This document shows, in pieces, positions 25,306 to 35,663 of a DNA stretch of 49,021 bases. The translations under genes were made by a program, and so were the position numbers. This DNA comes from Actinomycetes bacterium (GTDB taxonomy: Bacteria; Actinomycetota; Acidimicrobiia; Acidimicrobiales; Acidimicrobiaceae): positions 1-49,021 of the forward strand of contig JAKAZZ010000019.1 in the NCBI GenBank assembly GCA_021826315.1. The letters run 5' to 3'. The first letter of the stretch is position 1; each line of letters starts with the position of its first letter. The notes beneath the pieces were generated by a model. The model saw nothing but the letters and a program-made list of their open reading frames with translations, had not been told where the DNA came from and did no database searches.

Positions 25306-25495
25306 CTAACGAGCCACATTTTGTTTTTTCACTTCTTTTGGCCACTTTTTTGCCATGCATGATTTCCTTTGCCTTATACGCATCTTTAAATTCCACAAAC
25401 AAAACGCCTTGGGTCAAGGAAGGGATTCTCTGACTCACCACGGGGTTACCCCTCTCGCAGAACCAATGATCAATCGGAGTACGTTCCAATTCCAT
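25298..25495 (-). CDS. Small hypothetical protein coupled to the uricase-like gene
   Basis: A 65-residue frame between the ring-opening hydrolase and the uricase-like gene. AGAGGGG precedes its ATG closely, and its last eight bases overlap the uricase-like start. The C-terminal half is Lys-rich (AYKAKEIMHGKKVAKRSEK). No family is recognised. Position and overlap argue for a real small subunit or leader peptide, but it might be chance. Confidence 0.35.
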   Translation of the reverse strand: MELERTPIDHWFCERGNPVVSQRIPSLTQGVLFVEFKDAYKAKEIMHGKKVAKRSEKTKCGSLDE

Positions 25496-25578
25496 TGACC
25501 CCTCTTTGCAGTTTTGACGAAGCTACCGCGATTGCAAAGTCGAGACAATGGACGTCACTCGGTGGTTCTAGTTGCCCA

Positions 25579-26724
25579 CTAGATCTTCACTACTGCACAG
25601 ATTGGGTTGCCATTTGGTGGTCCCATATGAGAGTTTGCCTCGCCACCTGAGATAAAGGCCATAGTTAGGCCAGTGACGCTAGTGACCGTCGCGCCTCCAA
25701 TCGTTTTAGCGATGTGATGCGCTTCGTGATCGTCAAGGAGTGTAATTCTCGCTCCATTTAGTTGTGCTGAGCCGGGGAGGGTGAACTTTCCAAAGACCTG
25801 TGCGATCATTGACTTATCATGTTCGCTTGGGCAGCATTCAAATGCCAATCCGGCGCTTCTAAGTGCCTCTTTTAGTCCATCTGAAGAACCTATCGAAGTA
25901 GTGATCCCATGGCCTGCCCGAAGACGACTGCGAGAATTTGGACTATTGGCGATCACTAGGACTTCTCCCTTTAGCTTTTCACCGCCAGAACTAGTAGCAG
26001 CCACCTTGGAATATAGAGACCAGTCGTTACGAATTGTGGCATCGGTAACCTTCTCCCTGTCGATCTCGCCCATCGCAATGCCGACACCAATTGCCATTGC
26101 GTCGTTCGAGTAACACATCGAACCCATCGGACCAATTCCTGGATCTCTCGTAACTGGCTCGATTCCCTTTTCGAGTAGCGCAGCGATGGAGTCGGCGCTA
26201 AGTGCAGGCCCCTTCACCAATACCATATGGATCTGCGAGAGATCCTCGATACCGGCGTCTTCGATCGCTTCGAGGACTGCCTTGGTGGTCGCTTCTACTT
26301 GGTTCATTCTGCCAATATCTTGTGGATAGATCGGGGCTGTGTGACTTCTGCCTAGAACGAGGCCGCCGGTGGGTTGCTCTGCTGCAACCTCGTCTTCAGG
26401 TATCCATCGTTGCGATAAAATCGTCGCATGGGGTGCGACGGTACCGGGTGAACCACCAGAGATCGCCAAAGTAACTTCATCTGCGATTTGGTTGGGTGTG
26501 CTGTCTCTGTAGGTAGCCAAGAGGCTGCGAATTGAAAAGTCGCCGAATGCTCTTCCGTAGTCGTTCGGTAGCCCATTTCCCTCGGTCTTACCAACGACGG
26601 CGACAATATTGTGTGGATCTACTTCACCGGATGCAAAGAGCTTTTCGATCTCAGAGGTATCAGATGGCGTCCTCATTGGAACGACATGCAAAGTTGCTAC
26701 TGGGACCATCCCGTTTTTATTCAT
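25579..26724 (-). CDS. Ring-opening amidohydrolase (cyanuric acid amidohydrolase / barbiturase family)
   Basis: A 381-residue enzyme of the small AtzD/TrzD/barbiturase family, which hydrolyses the ring of cyanuric acid or barbituric acid. The three pseudo-repeat units each carry a Lys and a Ser-Gly-Gly: Lys46 (GKTEGNG) with Ser89 (ISGGSPG), Lys171 (VLVKGP) with Ser246 (SSGGEK), and Lys313 (FGKF) with Ser359 (ISGGEANSHMGP). These Lys-Ser dyads are the known catalytic pattern. The product would be carboxybiuret/biuret from cyanurate or ureidomalonate from barbiturate. The amidase directly upstream and the urease further upstream favour a pathway that ends in urea. The ATG has AAAAGGAG upstream. 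The sequence alone does not decide the ring substrate. Confidence 0.88.
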   Translation of the reverse strand: MNKNGMVPVATLHVVPMRTPSDTSEIEKLFASGEVDPHNIVAVVGKTEGNGLPNDYGRAFGDFSIRSLLATYRDSTPNQIADEVTLAISGGSPGTVAPHATILSQRWIPEDEVAAEQPTGGLVLGRSHTAPIYPQDIGRMNQVEATTKAVLEAIEDAGIEDLSQIHMVLVKGPALSADSIAALLEKGIEPVTRDPGIGPMGSMCYSNDAMAIGVGIAMGEIDREKVTDATIRNDWSLYSKVAATSSGGEKLKGEVLVIANSPNSRSRLRAGHGITTSIGSSDGLKEALRSAGLAFECCPSEHDKSMIAQVFGKFTLPGSAQLNGARITLLDDHEAHHIAKTIGGATVTSVTGLTMAFISGGEANSHMGPPNGNPICAVVKI

Positions 26725-26856
26725 TTAACTACTCCTTTTAGATATCGTATTTCTTGACTTTTGTTCGCTTTGCTAAATTCGAGGAGTTTGTTATTCTCCT
26801 CTTGGCCAATCTTTTCTTCCCATCAAGCTCTGTCGCGCTTTTTCTTGATCAAGGAC

Positions 26857-28308
26857 TTATCTCTCGATCGAAAAGTAAGACCAACCTCCTGTGATCGATT
26901 CGATCACACCTGCTAGCTCTAGGGCGAGATCCTCTCTAAATGGTGCGGCGACGATTTGAATTCCAAAAGGAAGTCCCTGCCTGGTCTTAGCAATCGGCAC
27001 GGTTACAACCGGGCAGCCGAGCAGAGATATGGCGCGACAGTGGGCCATCAGATTGAATCCTTCAACCTTCTTCGAGTTGATTATCGCAACTTCATCATGT
27101 CCCACTGATGGGGCTCCAGCTACCGGAAGGATAAAGAGGGGAGTCGTATCAAATCCAATCAGCAAATTCCCTCGAATCAACTCTCCATTTGCCCTAGCCA
27201 ATTCGTATCCATCACGAGATCGCATAGGGTTCGAGATGATCTTTTGAAGAGATGGGCTTAGGTCACCGAATCGTCCATCGGCCAATTGACGAATGGCAAA
27301 AAGATCCTCATACGAGCGCAATTCATCGAATGCCTCACGGGCCCCAACAAATCCATCGCCTTGGTATCGAGTCTTAAATCCACCGACTTCTAGCTCTTTT
27401 ACGATTAGTTCGATTGCACAAGAGATCTCTTCGTCTACTACAGAGATAGCGTTACCATCGCTCCATCCAATTTCAACCTCGCTCATCTCAAGCGCAAGCT
27501 TCGATCGAGATTTTGATAACTCCGCAACGCTATCTGTAGCACTAGAACCCTTAGCGCTACCACGCACAAGCGAAGTTGTGGTAAGGGCAGACTTGAGGTC
27601 AGCCACCGATCTCGCAATAAAGCCTGGTACCTGCAACTTGTATTGAAGCGAGGCGACATCATATTGTGCATCTCCGTCGAAAGGAGATCGCCCAACTCCG
27701 GGTATATGTCCAAGGGGGGAAAGGGCTTGTGGAGTTGGGCGAAGAGAGGTGAGGCCGAGGCATTGAGAGGGCCAACGAAGAGAGCCCCCGAAGTCGGTTC
27801 CGACCCCTATAAGGCTAACTCCCATTGCAACCGAGACGGCCTCGCCGCCACTTGATCCACCGGGCGAAAGCAGGGGATCGAGCGGACTAAGGGTAGTTCC
27901 ATAGAGAAGATTGGAGGTAGTAATACCAAATGCGAATTCGGGACAGTTGGTCTTAGCGACTACAAACCCGCCTCCTTCGATCGTGGCTTGAACTACCGGC
28001 GCGCTTTTCGTAGCTACATTGTCAGCTAACAAGAGCGAACCACCTGTGAGAGGCATCTTTGCCACAGCGATCACATCTTTTACCGAAATTGGTATCCCAA
28101 GGAGAGGTCTCGTATCTCCATCGTCAAAACGTCTCTGGATGTCTTCAGCATCGACCTCTAGCTCAATATCGCTCTTGTGATAAGTGATTGCATTGAGCTC
28201 TTCTGATGCGTAAAATGCGGCCTTGTGACCCTCAATAACCTCACGAATCGAGACATCTTTAGCCAAAAGGGACCTGTTGATCGCTGTCGCATCTAGCTTC
28301 TTAAACAC
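26857..28308 (-). CDS. Amidase-signature hydrolase
   Basis: A 483-residue member of the amidase signature family. The catalytic triad is Lys77 (GIPISVKDV), Ser152 (SPGGSSGGEA) and nucleophile Ser176 (GTDFGGSLRWPS), with the spacings 75 and 24 that are usual for the family. In ring-opening clusters, members act on the linear product: ureidomalonase releases urea and malonate, AtzE/AtzF act on carboxybiuret and allophanate. There is no extra C-terminal domain as in allophanate hydrolase, and no AtzG-like small subunit is recognisable. It starts at GTG 28308 with AAGGGG, 57 bp after the TSUP permease, and lies 132 bp before the ring-opening enzyme. Ureidomalonase-like activity is inferred from context. 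Confidence 0.87.
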   Translation of the reverse strand: MFKKLDATAINRSLLAKDVSIREVIEGHKAAFYASEELNAITYHKSDIELEVDAEDIQRRFDDGDTRPLLGIPISVKDVIAVAKMPLTGGSLLLADNVATKSAPVVQATIEGGGFVVAKTNCPEFAFGITTSNLLYGTTLSPLDPLLSPGGSSGGEAVSVAMGVSLIGVGTDFGGSLRWPSQCLGLTSLRPTPQALSPLGHIPGVGRSPFDGDAQYDVASLQYKLQVPGFIARSVADLKSALTTTSLVRGSAKGSSATDSVAELSKSRSKLALEMSEVEIGWSDGNAISVVDEEISCAIELIVKELEVGGFKTRYQGDGFVGAREAFDELRSYEDLFAIRQLADGRFGDLSPSLQKIISNPMRSRDGYELARANGELIRGNLLIGFDTTPLFILPVAGAPSVGHDEVAIINSKKVEGFNLMAHCRAISLLGCPVVTVPIAKTRQGLPFGIQIVAAPFREDLALELAGVIESITGGWSYFSIER

Positions 28309-28365
28309 TGCTGACCCCTTCGCCTAAAAAACTTCATACCGGTCGCTGACAACTACGCCAACCCG

Positions 28366-29442
28366 TCAATGGCGGGTAATTGACATAACTTCGGTGATGG
28401 CATATGTGACTGCGATGATCGAAAGGACTGCGGATGCGCTCCTTCTCAGCCATATGTCACTAGCGCGCATCGCTAACTTGGCTCCAAAATGAGCACCAGG
28501 TATCGTTCCGATGGTGAGAAGCGCAGCAACAGTCCAATCGATATCACCTATGATGCTGTGGGTAATGATGCTAGGTATCGCCAAAATCCCAATACATACC
28601 AGTGAAGTGGCAGTTGATTCTCGAAGCGCCAAGCCAATCTTACGAGCGAAGACCGGGACTAAAACAATTCCACCACCGAGCCCTAGTCCTCCCGAGATAA
28701 GGCCCGCTACAACCCCTATCCAAATAAGGCGAAGGTAGTGGCCCTTGATCGACACAAAGTCTTTACCGTTCTCCGCTTTTGACGCTGTTCCACCGCTAGA
28801 TAACGACTGTAACTGCCTTTCGTTATCTCTTTTGCCCGACGCTAGCCCTCGGGTCATACTATTTGAAGAATCTGCTTCGAGGGTTGAACTGGCACGAACA
28901 CCATTAGAAGAGTTAGCGATCAGTAGCCCTGATTCGTCCACAGATTCATCTGCCATATCATTTGCTGACGAACTAAGGGAGGAGACGGGAAGGTGAATGG
29001 ACTCCGAAACTTTGTCACCTTCAGAGCCCAAAGCGCTATATTTCGTACCGCTATCGACCTTGGAGGCAGCGGCCTTCGGACTTTGCGCCAATCGAATTGC
29101 ATTTAGCAGTAGGACGCCGGCGGTGATCAGCATGATAACGTGACCGTTACCGGGAAGGTGATGCGAAATCAAACTACCTGCGACCGCGGCGATGGCACCT
29201 GGTATTGATACCGCGAGTGCTACATCGTAGCGTATCAACCCCTTACCTCGGTACTGTAGAACTCCGGTGATCACTCCAGGTAAAACCGGTGGAAGAGTAG
29301 TACCAATTGACATGAGTGCCGATGTCCCAAGTGCCCTAATTGCCGGGGTAGAGAGCGCTCCACCACCGATGCCAAAGGCAGTTGAGATGAGACCAGCACC
29401 AACTCCAGCTATAACAAAGAGGACTCCGTAAAGAAGGCTCAC
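28366..29442 (-). CDS. TSUP (TauE/SafE) family permease with a hydrophilic insert
   Basis: A 358-residue membrane protein. Two homologous halves begin GLISTAFGIGGGALSTPAIR (about 18-37) and GLISGGLGLGGGIVLVPVFA (about 246-265), the TSUP hallmark. Between the halves lies a polar, Ser-rich segment of about 110 residues (about 120-232) that normal family members lack. TSUP proteins move small organic or sulfur anions, often exporting or importing the substrate of neighbouring catabolic genes. Its start overlaps the fused permease by four bases. A ureide or carboxylate product is a reasonable guess for its cargo. Confidence 0.85.
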   Translation of the reverse strand: MSLLYGVLFVIAGVGAGLISTAFGIGGGALSTPAIRALGTSALMSIGTTLPPVLPGVITGVLQYRGKGLIRYDVALAVSIPGAIAAVAGSLISHHLPGNGHVIMLITAGVLLLNAIRLAQSPKAAASKVDSGTKYSALGSEGDKVSESIHLPVSSLSSSANDMADESVDESGLLIANSSNGVRASSTLEADSSNSMTRGLASGKRDNERQLQSLSSGGTASKAENGKDFVSIKGHYLRLIWIGVVAGLISGGLGLGGGIVLVPVFARKIGLALRESTATSLVCIGILAIPSIITHSIIGDIDWTVAALLTIGTIPGAHFGAKLAMRASDIWLRRSASAVLSIIAVTYAITEVMSITRH

Positions 29443-31061
29443 GAAATCGCCAGCTTCCGCTTCAACGACGCTTCAATTGCATTTATCACAAAGTAAAGGA
29501 TCAACGATATCGCAACAATAATTGCGATTGCTGCCCAGAGGTTGCCAAAGTTACTACCTATGACGTCGTAGGCCATAGCATGGCCAATTCCACTACCGCT
29601 TACCATCCACTCAGCCAATACCGCACCGAGCATTGCACCTGGCATGGATATCTTCGCCGCTGCGAAGATGGATGGGATGGCATACATTCGTCGAACACTC
29701 ATGAGAGCTTGGAGCTTTGAGCCCCCAATCGAACTTATCAAATCGATTGAACTCGGTGGAACTTGGCGAAGGCCATCGGCAACCGTCACCAACGTCGGGA
29801 CCAAGGTAACCAATCCAGCAATAACGGTGATGCCAATTAAACCTCTACCAAAGAGTAGGGCTAGCAGGGGAGTCATCGCGACCAATGGAACCGATCGTAC
29901 GATCATCACAAAGGGCATAACAGCAGCCGAAAGAGTTGGGTATAGAACCAAAACTACTGCGCCGAAAATCGCCACTATTGTCCCCACCAACCAGCCGGTG
30001 CCAGCGTGCATGAGGGTGATTCCGATGGCTGAAATGATATCCGAACGATTGGCTGCAGCGCCGCTACCGACAAATAGGTATTGATAGACGGCGAGCGGAC
30101 TCTTCAAGAAGTATCCACCTAGGCCACTCGCATGAATCGCGAGGTCCCAGATTATAAGACCTGCAATTACTCCGCCGAACAATCGTACCAACGCGGCCAT
30201 GTTCGACTTCAGACCTCCAATTCGAAGAGTAGAAAGCCCCTCGCCCGCTTCAGTGGTGGTTGCAGTGCCAGCGCCAAAGCGCTTCGTTGCATAGAGGGTT
30301 AACGCATAAGCTCCACCTGATACGATCGTCGTTACTAGGGCGATAGCCCAAGTTCGTGCTACTGCTAACTGTTGTTGGGATTGGAGCATGACGACCCCAA
30401 GGCCACTTTGGCCACCAAAGTAGTCCCCGATGATGGCACCTAAGATTGAGGCGGGAGCCGAGATACAAAGACCACTAGCAACCGCTGGCATACTTGCCCG
30501 AATACGCACCTTTTGTAAGACCTGGAACTTGCTTCCTCCAAATGCGCTAACCATCTCAATGGCGGTCTTTGAGCTCTGCCTTAGGCCAACTACTCCAGCG
30601 GTCAACGTAACGAAGAAGACCGAAAGCGCTGACATAGTTACCTTGGCGGCGAAGGGGCTCTGAATGATAAAGAGGATTGGACCAATTGCAACGGTTGGAA
30701 CTGCATACGTTAAAACACCGAACGAAAGCAAAGACTTTTCTAGCCTTGGACTGATCAAGCTCAATCCCGCTAGAAGTAGCCCTAGGCCATTTCCAATCAA
30801 CCAGCCAAGCGCCGCTTCGGAGAGAGTGGTCACCAGGTCGGAGCCGTAGAAGTGATCATTCCAAGCGGTCTGAGCTATCGAGGTAGGGGTAGGAAGAACA
30901 AAGCGGTGGGCAAAGATAGTCGTTGCTAATAGCTCCCACAGAGCTATTACTCCAATGATGATGTATAGCTGGGTCCTATGATGGCGACTTAAACGGACCC
31001 GTCTACCTACTGGTACCTTGTTTGTGGGTGGTGCATCAGTTATTGTTGCGGTAAGAGTCAA
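29439..31061 (-). CDS. Fused double ABC permease, SsuC/TauC type
   Basis: A 540-residue permease containing two complete SsuC-like domains (about 60-250 and 300-530). Each has the cytoplasmic EAA loop: [20 protein letters not shown] near 170 and [20 protein letters not shown] near 440. Most relatives are about 260 residues and dimerise, so one chain here supplies the whole pore. The N-terminus is a basic cytoplasmic stretch before the first membrane segment. It overlaps both neighbours by four bases. Substrate is probably an aromatic heterocycle or similar small compound, judged from the NMT1-like binding protein. Confidence 0.88.
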   Translation of the reverse strand: MTLTATITDAPPTNKVPVGRRVRLSRHHRTQLYIIIGVIALWELLATTIFAHRFVLPTPTSIAQTAWNDHFYGSDLVTTLSEAALGWLIGNGLGLLLAGLSLISPRLEKSLLSFGVLTYAVPTVAIGPILFIIQSPFAAKVTMSALSVFFVTLTAGVVGLRQSSKTAIEMVSAFGGSKFQVLQKVRIRASMPAVASGLCISAPASILGAIIGDYFGGQSGLGVVMLQSQQQLAVARTWAIALVTTIVSGGAYALTLYATKRFGAGTATTTEAGEGLSTLRIGGLKSNMAALVRLFGGVIAGLIIWDLAIHASGLGGYFLKSPLAVYQYLFVGSGAAANRSDIISAIGITLMHAGTGWLVGTIVAIFGAVVLVLYPTLSAAVMPFVMIVRSVPLVAMTPLLALLFGRGLIGITVIAGLVTLVPTLVTVADGLRQVPPSSIDLISSIGGSKLQALMSVRRMYAIPSIFAAAKISMPGAMLGAVLAEWMVSGSGIGHAMAYDVIGSNFGNLWAAIAIIVAISLILYFVINAIEASLKRKLAIS

Positions 31062-31900
31062 TGGTTGTCATCCTCCTCTTCACTCCCGAAGAGAATTCCA
31101 CTTAAATAGTCACAGATCTCGTGGAACTCTTTGGTGCGCATGAGTTCTGCGCTACGGGGACGCTCAAATGGGATCTTAACGTGTGCGCTTACCCTTCCTG
31201 GTCGTGGCGATAGAACGTAGATATCATCTGCGAGAAATACGGCTTCTGAGATGGAGTGCGTAACCAAAAGCGTCGTCAAGGAGCGTTCGCTCCAAATCCG
31301 CTGCAGTTCAATATTGAGGCGACGCCTCGTCATCTCATCGAGGGCACCAAATGGTTCGTCGAGTAGTAAAACGTGGGGATCTATCGATAGCGCCCTAGCT
31401 ATTGCTACCCTTTGACGCATGCCGCCAGAGAGCTGAGAGGGAAGCGCCTTAGTGAAGTCCGAGAGGCCGACCAAGTTGATCAACTCGGCGACAAAGGCAC
31501 GGTCTATCTTTCGCCCTGCGATCTCGAGGGGAAGTGTTATATTTGCCTCGACGCTCTTCCATGGCAGAAGTGCTGCCTCCTGAAAGGCAACTCCTAAGTG
31601 GTGCGATGTTCTTGCTACCTTTGGCTCTTCGCCGTGTATCAAGATCTTTCCACTCGATGGTGCCTCTAGGTCAGCCATCATCCGTAGAATGGTTGACTTT
31701 CCACAGCCAGATGGGCCAAGAAGAGCGGTAAAGCTCCCCTTGGCCGAAGATATATTGACATCACTCAATGCAAGCGTTGAAGATCTGTGACTTTGGTAGG
31801 TCTTAGAAACCCCCTCAACACACAGGCCATCTACTCCCGAGGCCACCTCACTCTCCTTAGTTGAAGTGACCTCGATCGTACTATTTACTGCTACGTTCAT
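31058..31900 (-). CDS. ABC transporter ATP-binding protein, SsuB/TauB type
   Basis: A 280-residue ATPase. Walker A is GPSGCGKST (about 60-68), the signature [15 protein letters not shown], Walker [16 protein letters not shown] and the H-loop VTHSISEA are all intact. The first 25 residues are an extra polar leader. It overlaps the binding-protein gene upstream and the permease gene downstream by four bases each, so the three are translationally coupled. It energises import by the fused permease. Confidence 0.9.
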   Translation of the reverse strand: MNVAVNSTIEVTSTKESEVASGVDGLCVEGVSKTYQSHRSSTLALSDVNISSAKGSFTALLGPSGCGKSTILRMMADLEAPSSGKILIHGEEPKVARTSHHLGVAFQEAALLPWKSVEANITLPLEIAGRKIDRAFVAELINLVGLSDFTKALPSQLSGGMRQRVAIARALSIDPHVLLLDEPFGALDEMTRRRLNIELQRIWSERSLTTLLVTHSISEAVFLADDIYVLSPRPGRVSAHVKIPFERPRSAELMRTKEFHEICDYLSGILFGSEEEDDNH

Positions 31901-33051
31901 GCCTTGCTACCACCTTTGTAGATACTTTGCAAAATCTCGTTAGTGAACATCGAAGGAGACGCGGTTACGTTTCCGATTCCCAGTGACTTGATCGTTCCAG
32001 CTACTTTCGCTGGTGTCATCCAGAAAAGACCGTGAGCCTTGGTATCCGCATCTGCGACGAATGCATTCTGCTCTTCGGCATCCAACTTCTGCTGTGCTGG
32101 ATCTAGCTTGAGATTCGCACCGTACTTGGTAACTGCTAGCGTTGCAGCTTCGTCAGGGTTCGCCAATACATCGCTCCAGCCCTTTGACTCACCGGTCATG
32201 ATTCCTACGATCTGGGCACGCTTCACCGGATCAGCAAGATCGGCGGCGTTAGCGATGTAGAGATCTTCCATCAATGGGTAGTTGTAGTCATTTAGCAAGA
32301 AGGCGTAAGTGTCAACGCCCTTGAGCTTCAATACGATCGGCTCGTTGGTGTAGAAGGCCATAATTGCATCTACTTCACCAGTAGCAAGTGGGGTGGGGTC
32401 AAAGCCGATGGTCACGACGTCCATCTGAGAAGCGGTCATATTATTTGCCTTCAAGAAAGAATCCCAGATCGGTTGGTTAGAGGCGCTAATTCCGATCTTC
32501 TTGCCTATCATCTCGGTTGGATTGTGGATTGGCGCACTTGCGCGAGAGGCGATACAAGTTGGGCTCTTCTGGAATCCAGCACCGATAATCTTCAAGGTGG
32601 CGCCGTTGTTGATAGCTTGAACTGCCTCTGCGGTGTGGGTTATACCGACTAAAGCCTTGCCGGACATAACGATCGGCTCAGGTGCAATGTTGGGGCCACC
32701 AGGAAGCAGCGTTACGTCTACTCCAGCTGCTTTGTAGTAACCCTTATCGAGCGCGAAGAAGCTACCGGCAAATTGGACGTTCTCGAGATATACCAATTGA
32801 AGAGCAACTTGAGCAAGGGCTGCGGTTGTTGTTGACGTAGCTGCCGATGACGCACTGCCACAAGCTGCTAAGATCTCCGGTATCGCACCCGCTAGGGCAA
32901 CTGCTCCTAGGAATTTTCCGCCCTTACTGAATAGTGATCGTCGACTGAGCGGAGTGTTGAGACCCGTAAATAGAGCGCTTTCAACGGTGCCCAAAGGGGA
33001 ACCGTTGCTGTCGGTTTCAGAAGCTTCGCGAGGTAGAGGATTCCGGGGCAA
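31897..33051 (-). CDS. ABC substrate-binding lipoprotein, NMT1/THI5-SsuA type, with Tat leader
   Basis: A 384-residue binding protein. The N-terminus has a long polar stretch, then twin arginines in [10 protein letters not shown] (Arg37-Arg38), a hydrophobic core and a lipobox LAAC (Cys64), so Tat export with lipid anchoring is likely. The mature part begins [20 protein letters not shown], typical of NMT1-like proteins that bind pyrimidine precursors, sulfonates, nitrate or similar small compounds. It starts at TTG 33051 with AAGGAG upstream and is the first gene of the importer unit. A candidate operator lies 24 bp upstream. Position among urease and ring-opening genes suggests a nitrogen heterocycle or ureide as ligand. 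Confidence 0.87.
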   Translation of the reverse strand: MPRNPLPREASETDSNGSPLGTVESALFTGLNTPLSRRSLFSKGGKFLGAVALAGAIPEILAACGSASSAATSTTTAALAQVALQLVYLENVQFAGSFFALDKGYYKAAGVDVTLLPGGPNIAPEPIVMSGKALVGITHTAEAVQAINNGATLKIIGAGFQKSPTCIASRASAPIHNPTEMIGKKIGISASNQPIWDSFLKANNMTASQMDVVTIGFDPTPLATGEVDAIMAFYTNEPIVLKLKGVDTYAFLLNDYNYPLMEDLYIANAADLADPVKRAQIVGIMTGESKGWSDVLANPDEAATLAVTKYGANLKLDPAQQKLDAEEQNAFVADADTKAHGLFWMTPAKVAGTIKSLGIGNVTASPSMFTNEILQSIYKGGSKA

Positions 33052-33606
33052 TTGCCACTCCTTTGTCTTAAGTATTTTGTAGACAAAAAGCTATCACCCC
33101 AAGATTGCAGCAATGTTTCCCTTCGTTACAGGGATGTTAACGTATCTAAAGAATCGATTATCCACGCGTATCGGTCCACCGTAAGCCGAAAAAAGCGCGA
33201 ATAAGGCCCTATACGCCCAGGCCTATTTCGACGCGGTGTCTCCGAGGCCGCTAGCGGAACCTGAGCGCACATGAACAATCAAAGTTTCAAGCACAACCGG
33301 ACCGATCCTTCACTTCTTCATGCACGCGAATTGAATCGATGACTCACAAAATACATCATCGTCCGGTTGAAATTGATCACCCCAAACGACGAAATTCCTA
33401 CCATCCCTCGGAAGATCATTCCGCGAGATATTCACTACACCATTTCCGCAAGTGAGCCACGGCAAATAGTAGCTCGCGACCTTTTATAGGTGACGGTGCA
33501 GGCATGTGTCAGCGTATTGATCTCGGTCGTCATTGTAATCTAAGTGCAATATGTCGATAGACCAACACTCAATTGACGAGATTCTGAAGAGCAAGAACGC
33601 TTAGCG
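33052..33606. other. Intergenic stretch between ureD and the importer
   Basis: A 555-bp gap with no gene, splitting the cluster into a urease unit and an importer-catabolic unit. Its right part follows ureD and its left part should hold the importer promoter. An operator-like inverted repeat is at 33075-33088; nothing else was recognised. Confidence 0.5.
33075..33088. promoter_or_regulatory. GntR-like operator candidate before the importer
   Basis: TTTTGTAGACAAAA has perfect six-base arms and contains TTGT-AG-ACAA, fitting the FadR-type GntR consensus T-N-G-T-N(0-3)-A-C-N-A. No GntR gene is in the window, so the regulator would be encoded elsewhere. Confidence 0.38.
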
Positions 33607-34602
33607 TTACAGAGCCTTTGCAACCCCCATAAAGAACTCCTCGATGGCATATGGATCGTCCCCGCGTGCTCTAATCAATGCAACATCTGGCGTTGGAGAA
33701 GTCGGAGAGGTTACCTCAACAGTTGGTATTAGCTTCGCAATCTCGCATGCGGTTGCAGCTAGGACATCGAGAGGCGTGTCTTGGTATCCGATTACATAGA
33801 TACCGCCGACTACCTCTCTCCCTCCACCGATGACCTGTTTTGCAGCGGTCTCATCATGAATCGGTGTCTGGTAAGTTGCAATCCTATCGATGACGATAAG
33901 TTCGCCACCATAGGAGATATCGATCATCATATCGACGAAGGTGGTACCAATTGATTGATCGGTGGTTGCTACCTTTGCGAGCAACTCAGAGACGATAGCC
34001 CTCGAACCGGTCTCCACATTAATTTCAATGGTGGAGATTAGCTTTGAACCCGCGTACGAGATAGTTGGCGCTTGAAGCGCAATGAGACTCGAGCCACCTG
34101 CGACGTTGAAGCGATAACCAATAGAAGCGTGCGATTCTTCAGGTGCAATGTGTACCTTTGCTGCAGATTGGCTCTCAATAATTACCCTACTGTTGTTCTG
34201 CAAAGAGATGGTGACCTTGTGCGATTCACTTGGAAAGAGGCCAGGTCCTATCTCTGTAATGAAGTAACGGCTATGGCCAAGAGCAGAAGAGGTTTTGTTC
34301 GATAATCGAAACTGTCCGTACTGCTCCTTGAGTCGCGGTGAGGATCGGTCAAAATCTACTACCAACGACGAGGTAGGAGAGGCACCACTAAGGCCATTGG
34401 TGCTAGGTGACACAAAACTGCGATCTATTGACGGGCACTCAACAACGTCATCTACTGCGAGGTCGAGTGAACTCGAAGTTACTACGCGGGTACCGTCCAC
34501 CTTCGTAGATGAAGGCTGAGAAGGGTGATGCTCTTCACCATTCCACTGCTCTCCGTCACTGACTATCGCTTTTATGCCCTCCTCGGTCGTCTTGATCTTC
34601 AC
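33607..34602 (-). CDS. ureD: Urease accessory protein UreD
   Basis: A 331-residue scaffold that, with UreF and UreG, loads nickel into apo-urease. The family core starts near residue 90 (LKEQYGQFRLSNKTSSALGH) and includes QAPTISYAGSKL and DRIATYQTP. The first 85 residues form a polar, low-complexity extension not typical of the family, but the GTG at 34602 has GGAG in place and no good internal start is seen. It is the last gene of the urease unit, 227 bp after ureG. Overall similarity to other UreD proteins is modest, as usual for this family. Confidence 0.82.
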   Translation of the reverse strand: MKIKTTEEGIKAIVSDGEQWNGEEHHPSQPSSTKVDGTRVVTSSSLDLAVDDVVECPSIDRSFVSPSTNGLSGASPTSSLVVDFDRSSPRLKEQYGQFRLSNKTSSALGHSRYFITEIGPGLFPSESHKVTISLQNNSRVIIESQSAAKVHIAPEESHASIGYRFNVAGGSSLIALQAPTISYAGSKLISTIEINVETGSRAIVSELLAKVATTDQSIGTTFVDMMIDISYGGELIVIDRIATYQTPIHDETAAKQVIGGGREVVGGIYVIGYQDTPLDVLAATACEIAKLIPTVEVTSPTSPTPDVALIRARGDDPYAIEEFFMGVAKAL

Positions 34603-34829
34603 TTCTTTGACTCCGTTTCATTTGCTGTTACATAACATCTACGACTGCTAGATCGTTGAGACTATGGAAAACTACGGAAACTCTTCTTTGGTCTAACAAT
34701 TGTTACCGGCTCAGGTTTGAACAAATTATGCGCATCGAAAACACGTCCATCCGGAGTACGAACAAAAGGCATTTGATGCGCTTACGGCCGCACTCTGCAC
34801 CGAGTCATAGAGTCAGAAAAGGCGTGCCT

Positions 34830-35468
34830 CTAATTCAACTGCTCTATGATCCACTTTGAAATCTCTTGAATTCCCCTACCGTCACCGAGGTCTGAAAAGA
34901 TAGTAGAGCCGTCGCCACGAAGAGCCTTAGCATCGCGATCCATAACTTCGAGGTTAGCTCCGACGAATGGGGCTAGCGAGATCTTGTTGATGATTAAAAG
35001 ATCGGAATAGGTAAGTCCTGGTCCGCCCTTGCGAGGAATCTTGTCTCCCTGTGCCACATCGATAACATAGATTGTCTTATCGGCTAGATCGGGAGAGAAC
35101 ATCGCCGTCAGGTTATCACCACCTGATTCGACGAGAATCAGATCCAAGTCATCTCCACACTGTTTGCTAAGTTCATCAATAGCGGCGAGATTCATCGATA
35201 CGTCGTCGCGAATCGCAGAGTGAGGACATCCTCCAGTTTCAACTCCGAGGATGTGATTTTTTGGGAGGATTCCGAGCTTGGTCAAGAACTCGGCGTCTTC
35301 CTTGGTATAGATGTCATTAGTCACGACACCGATACGAATAGTCGACCGCAGGGATTCAATTATCCTACGAACCAACATGGTCTTTCCCGATCCAACTGGA
35401 CCGCCAACCCCGATACGCACCGCGCGATTGGTCCTCTTCGAACGTATCTCGTCAGTTGTTATTGTCAT
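34830..35468 (-). CDS. ureG: Urease accessory GTPase UreG
   Basis: A 212-residue SIMIBI-class GTPase that drives nickel insertion. The P-loop is [11 protein letters not shown] (about 22-32), the nickel-binding Cys-Pro-His is in [17 protein letters not shown], and the guanine-specificity NKIS (about 165) is present. ATG 35468 has AAGGAG upstream. It works with UreF and UreD. As no ureE is present, UreG's Cys-Pro-His dimer is presumably the direct nickel donor, as in other actinobacteria without UreE. Confidence 0.95.
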   Translation of the reverse strand: MTITTDEIRSKRTNRAVRIGVGGPVGSGKTMLVRRIIESLRSTIRIGVVTNDIYTKEDAEFLTKLGILPKNHILGVETGGCPHSAIRDDVSMNLAAIDELSKQCGDDLDLILVESGGDNLTAMFSPDLADKTIYVIDVAQGDKIPRKGGPGLTYSDLLIINKISLAPFVGANLEVMDRDAKALRGDGSTIFSDLGDGRGIQEISKWIIEQLN

Positions 35469-35663
35469 CTCTCTTCTCCTTACAGGTAATCGTCAAATTG
35501 GTAAAAATCCAAAAACAGTGTCAAGGTCTAGCACCGTTGGTTCACGTGGTGCTGCTCGATCGTCTGGCACCGATTGGTTGCTGCACTTAGGTTTGAGACC
35601 ATGAAACCTAAATAATCGACCAACTTCGCGGTCTTCATAGTGATCCACTTCAAGCTCCGTGCA

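Noticed and set aside
24478..28308. Standard urate-to-allantoin pathway
   Set aside because: No 5-hydroxyisourate hydrolase, OHCU decarboxylase, allantoinase or allantoicase is present, and the uricase-like protein lacks the usual catalytic His.
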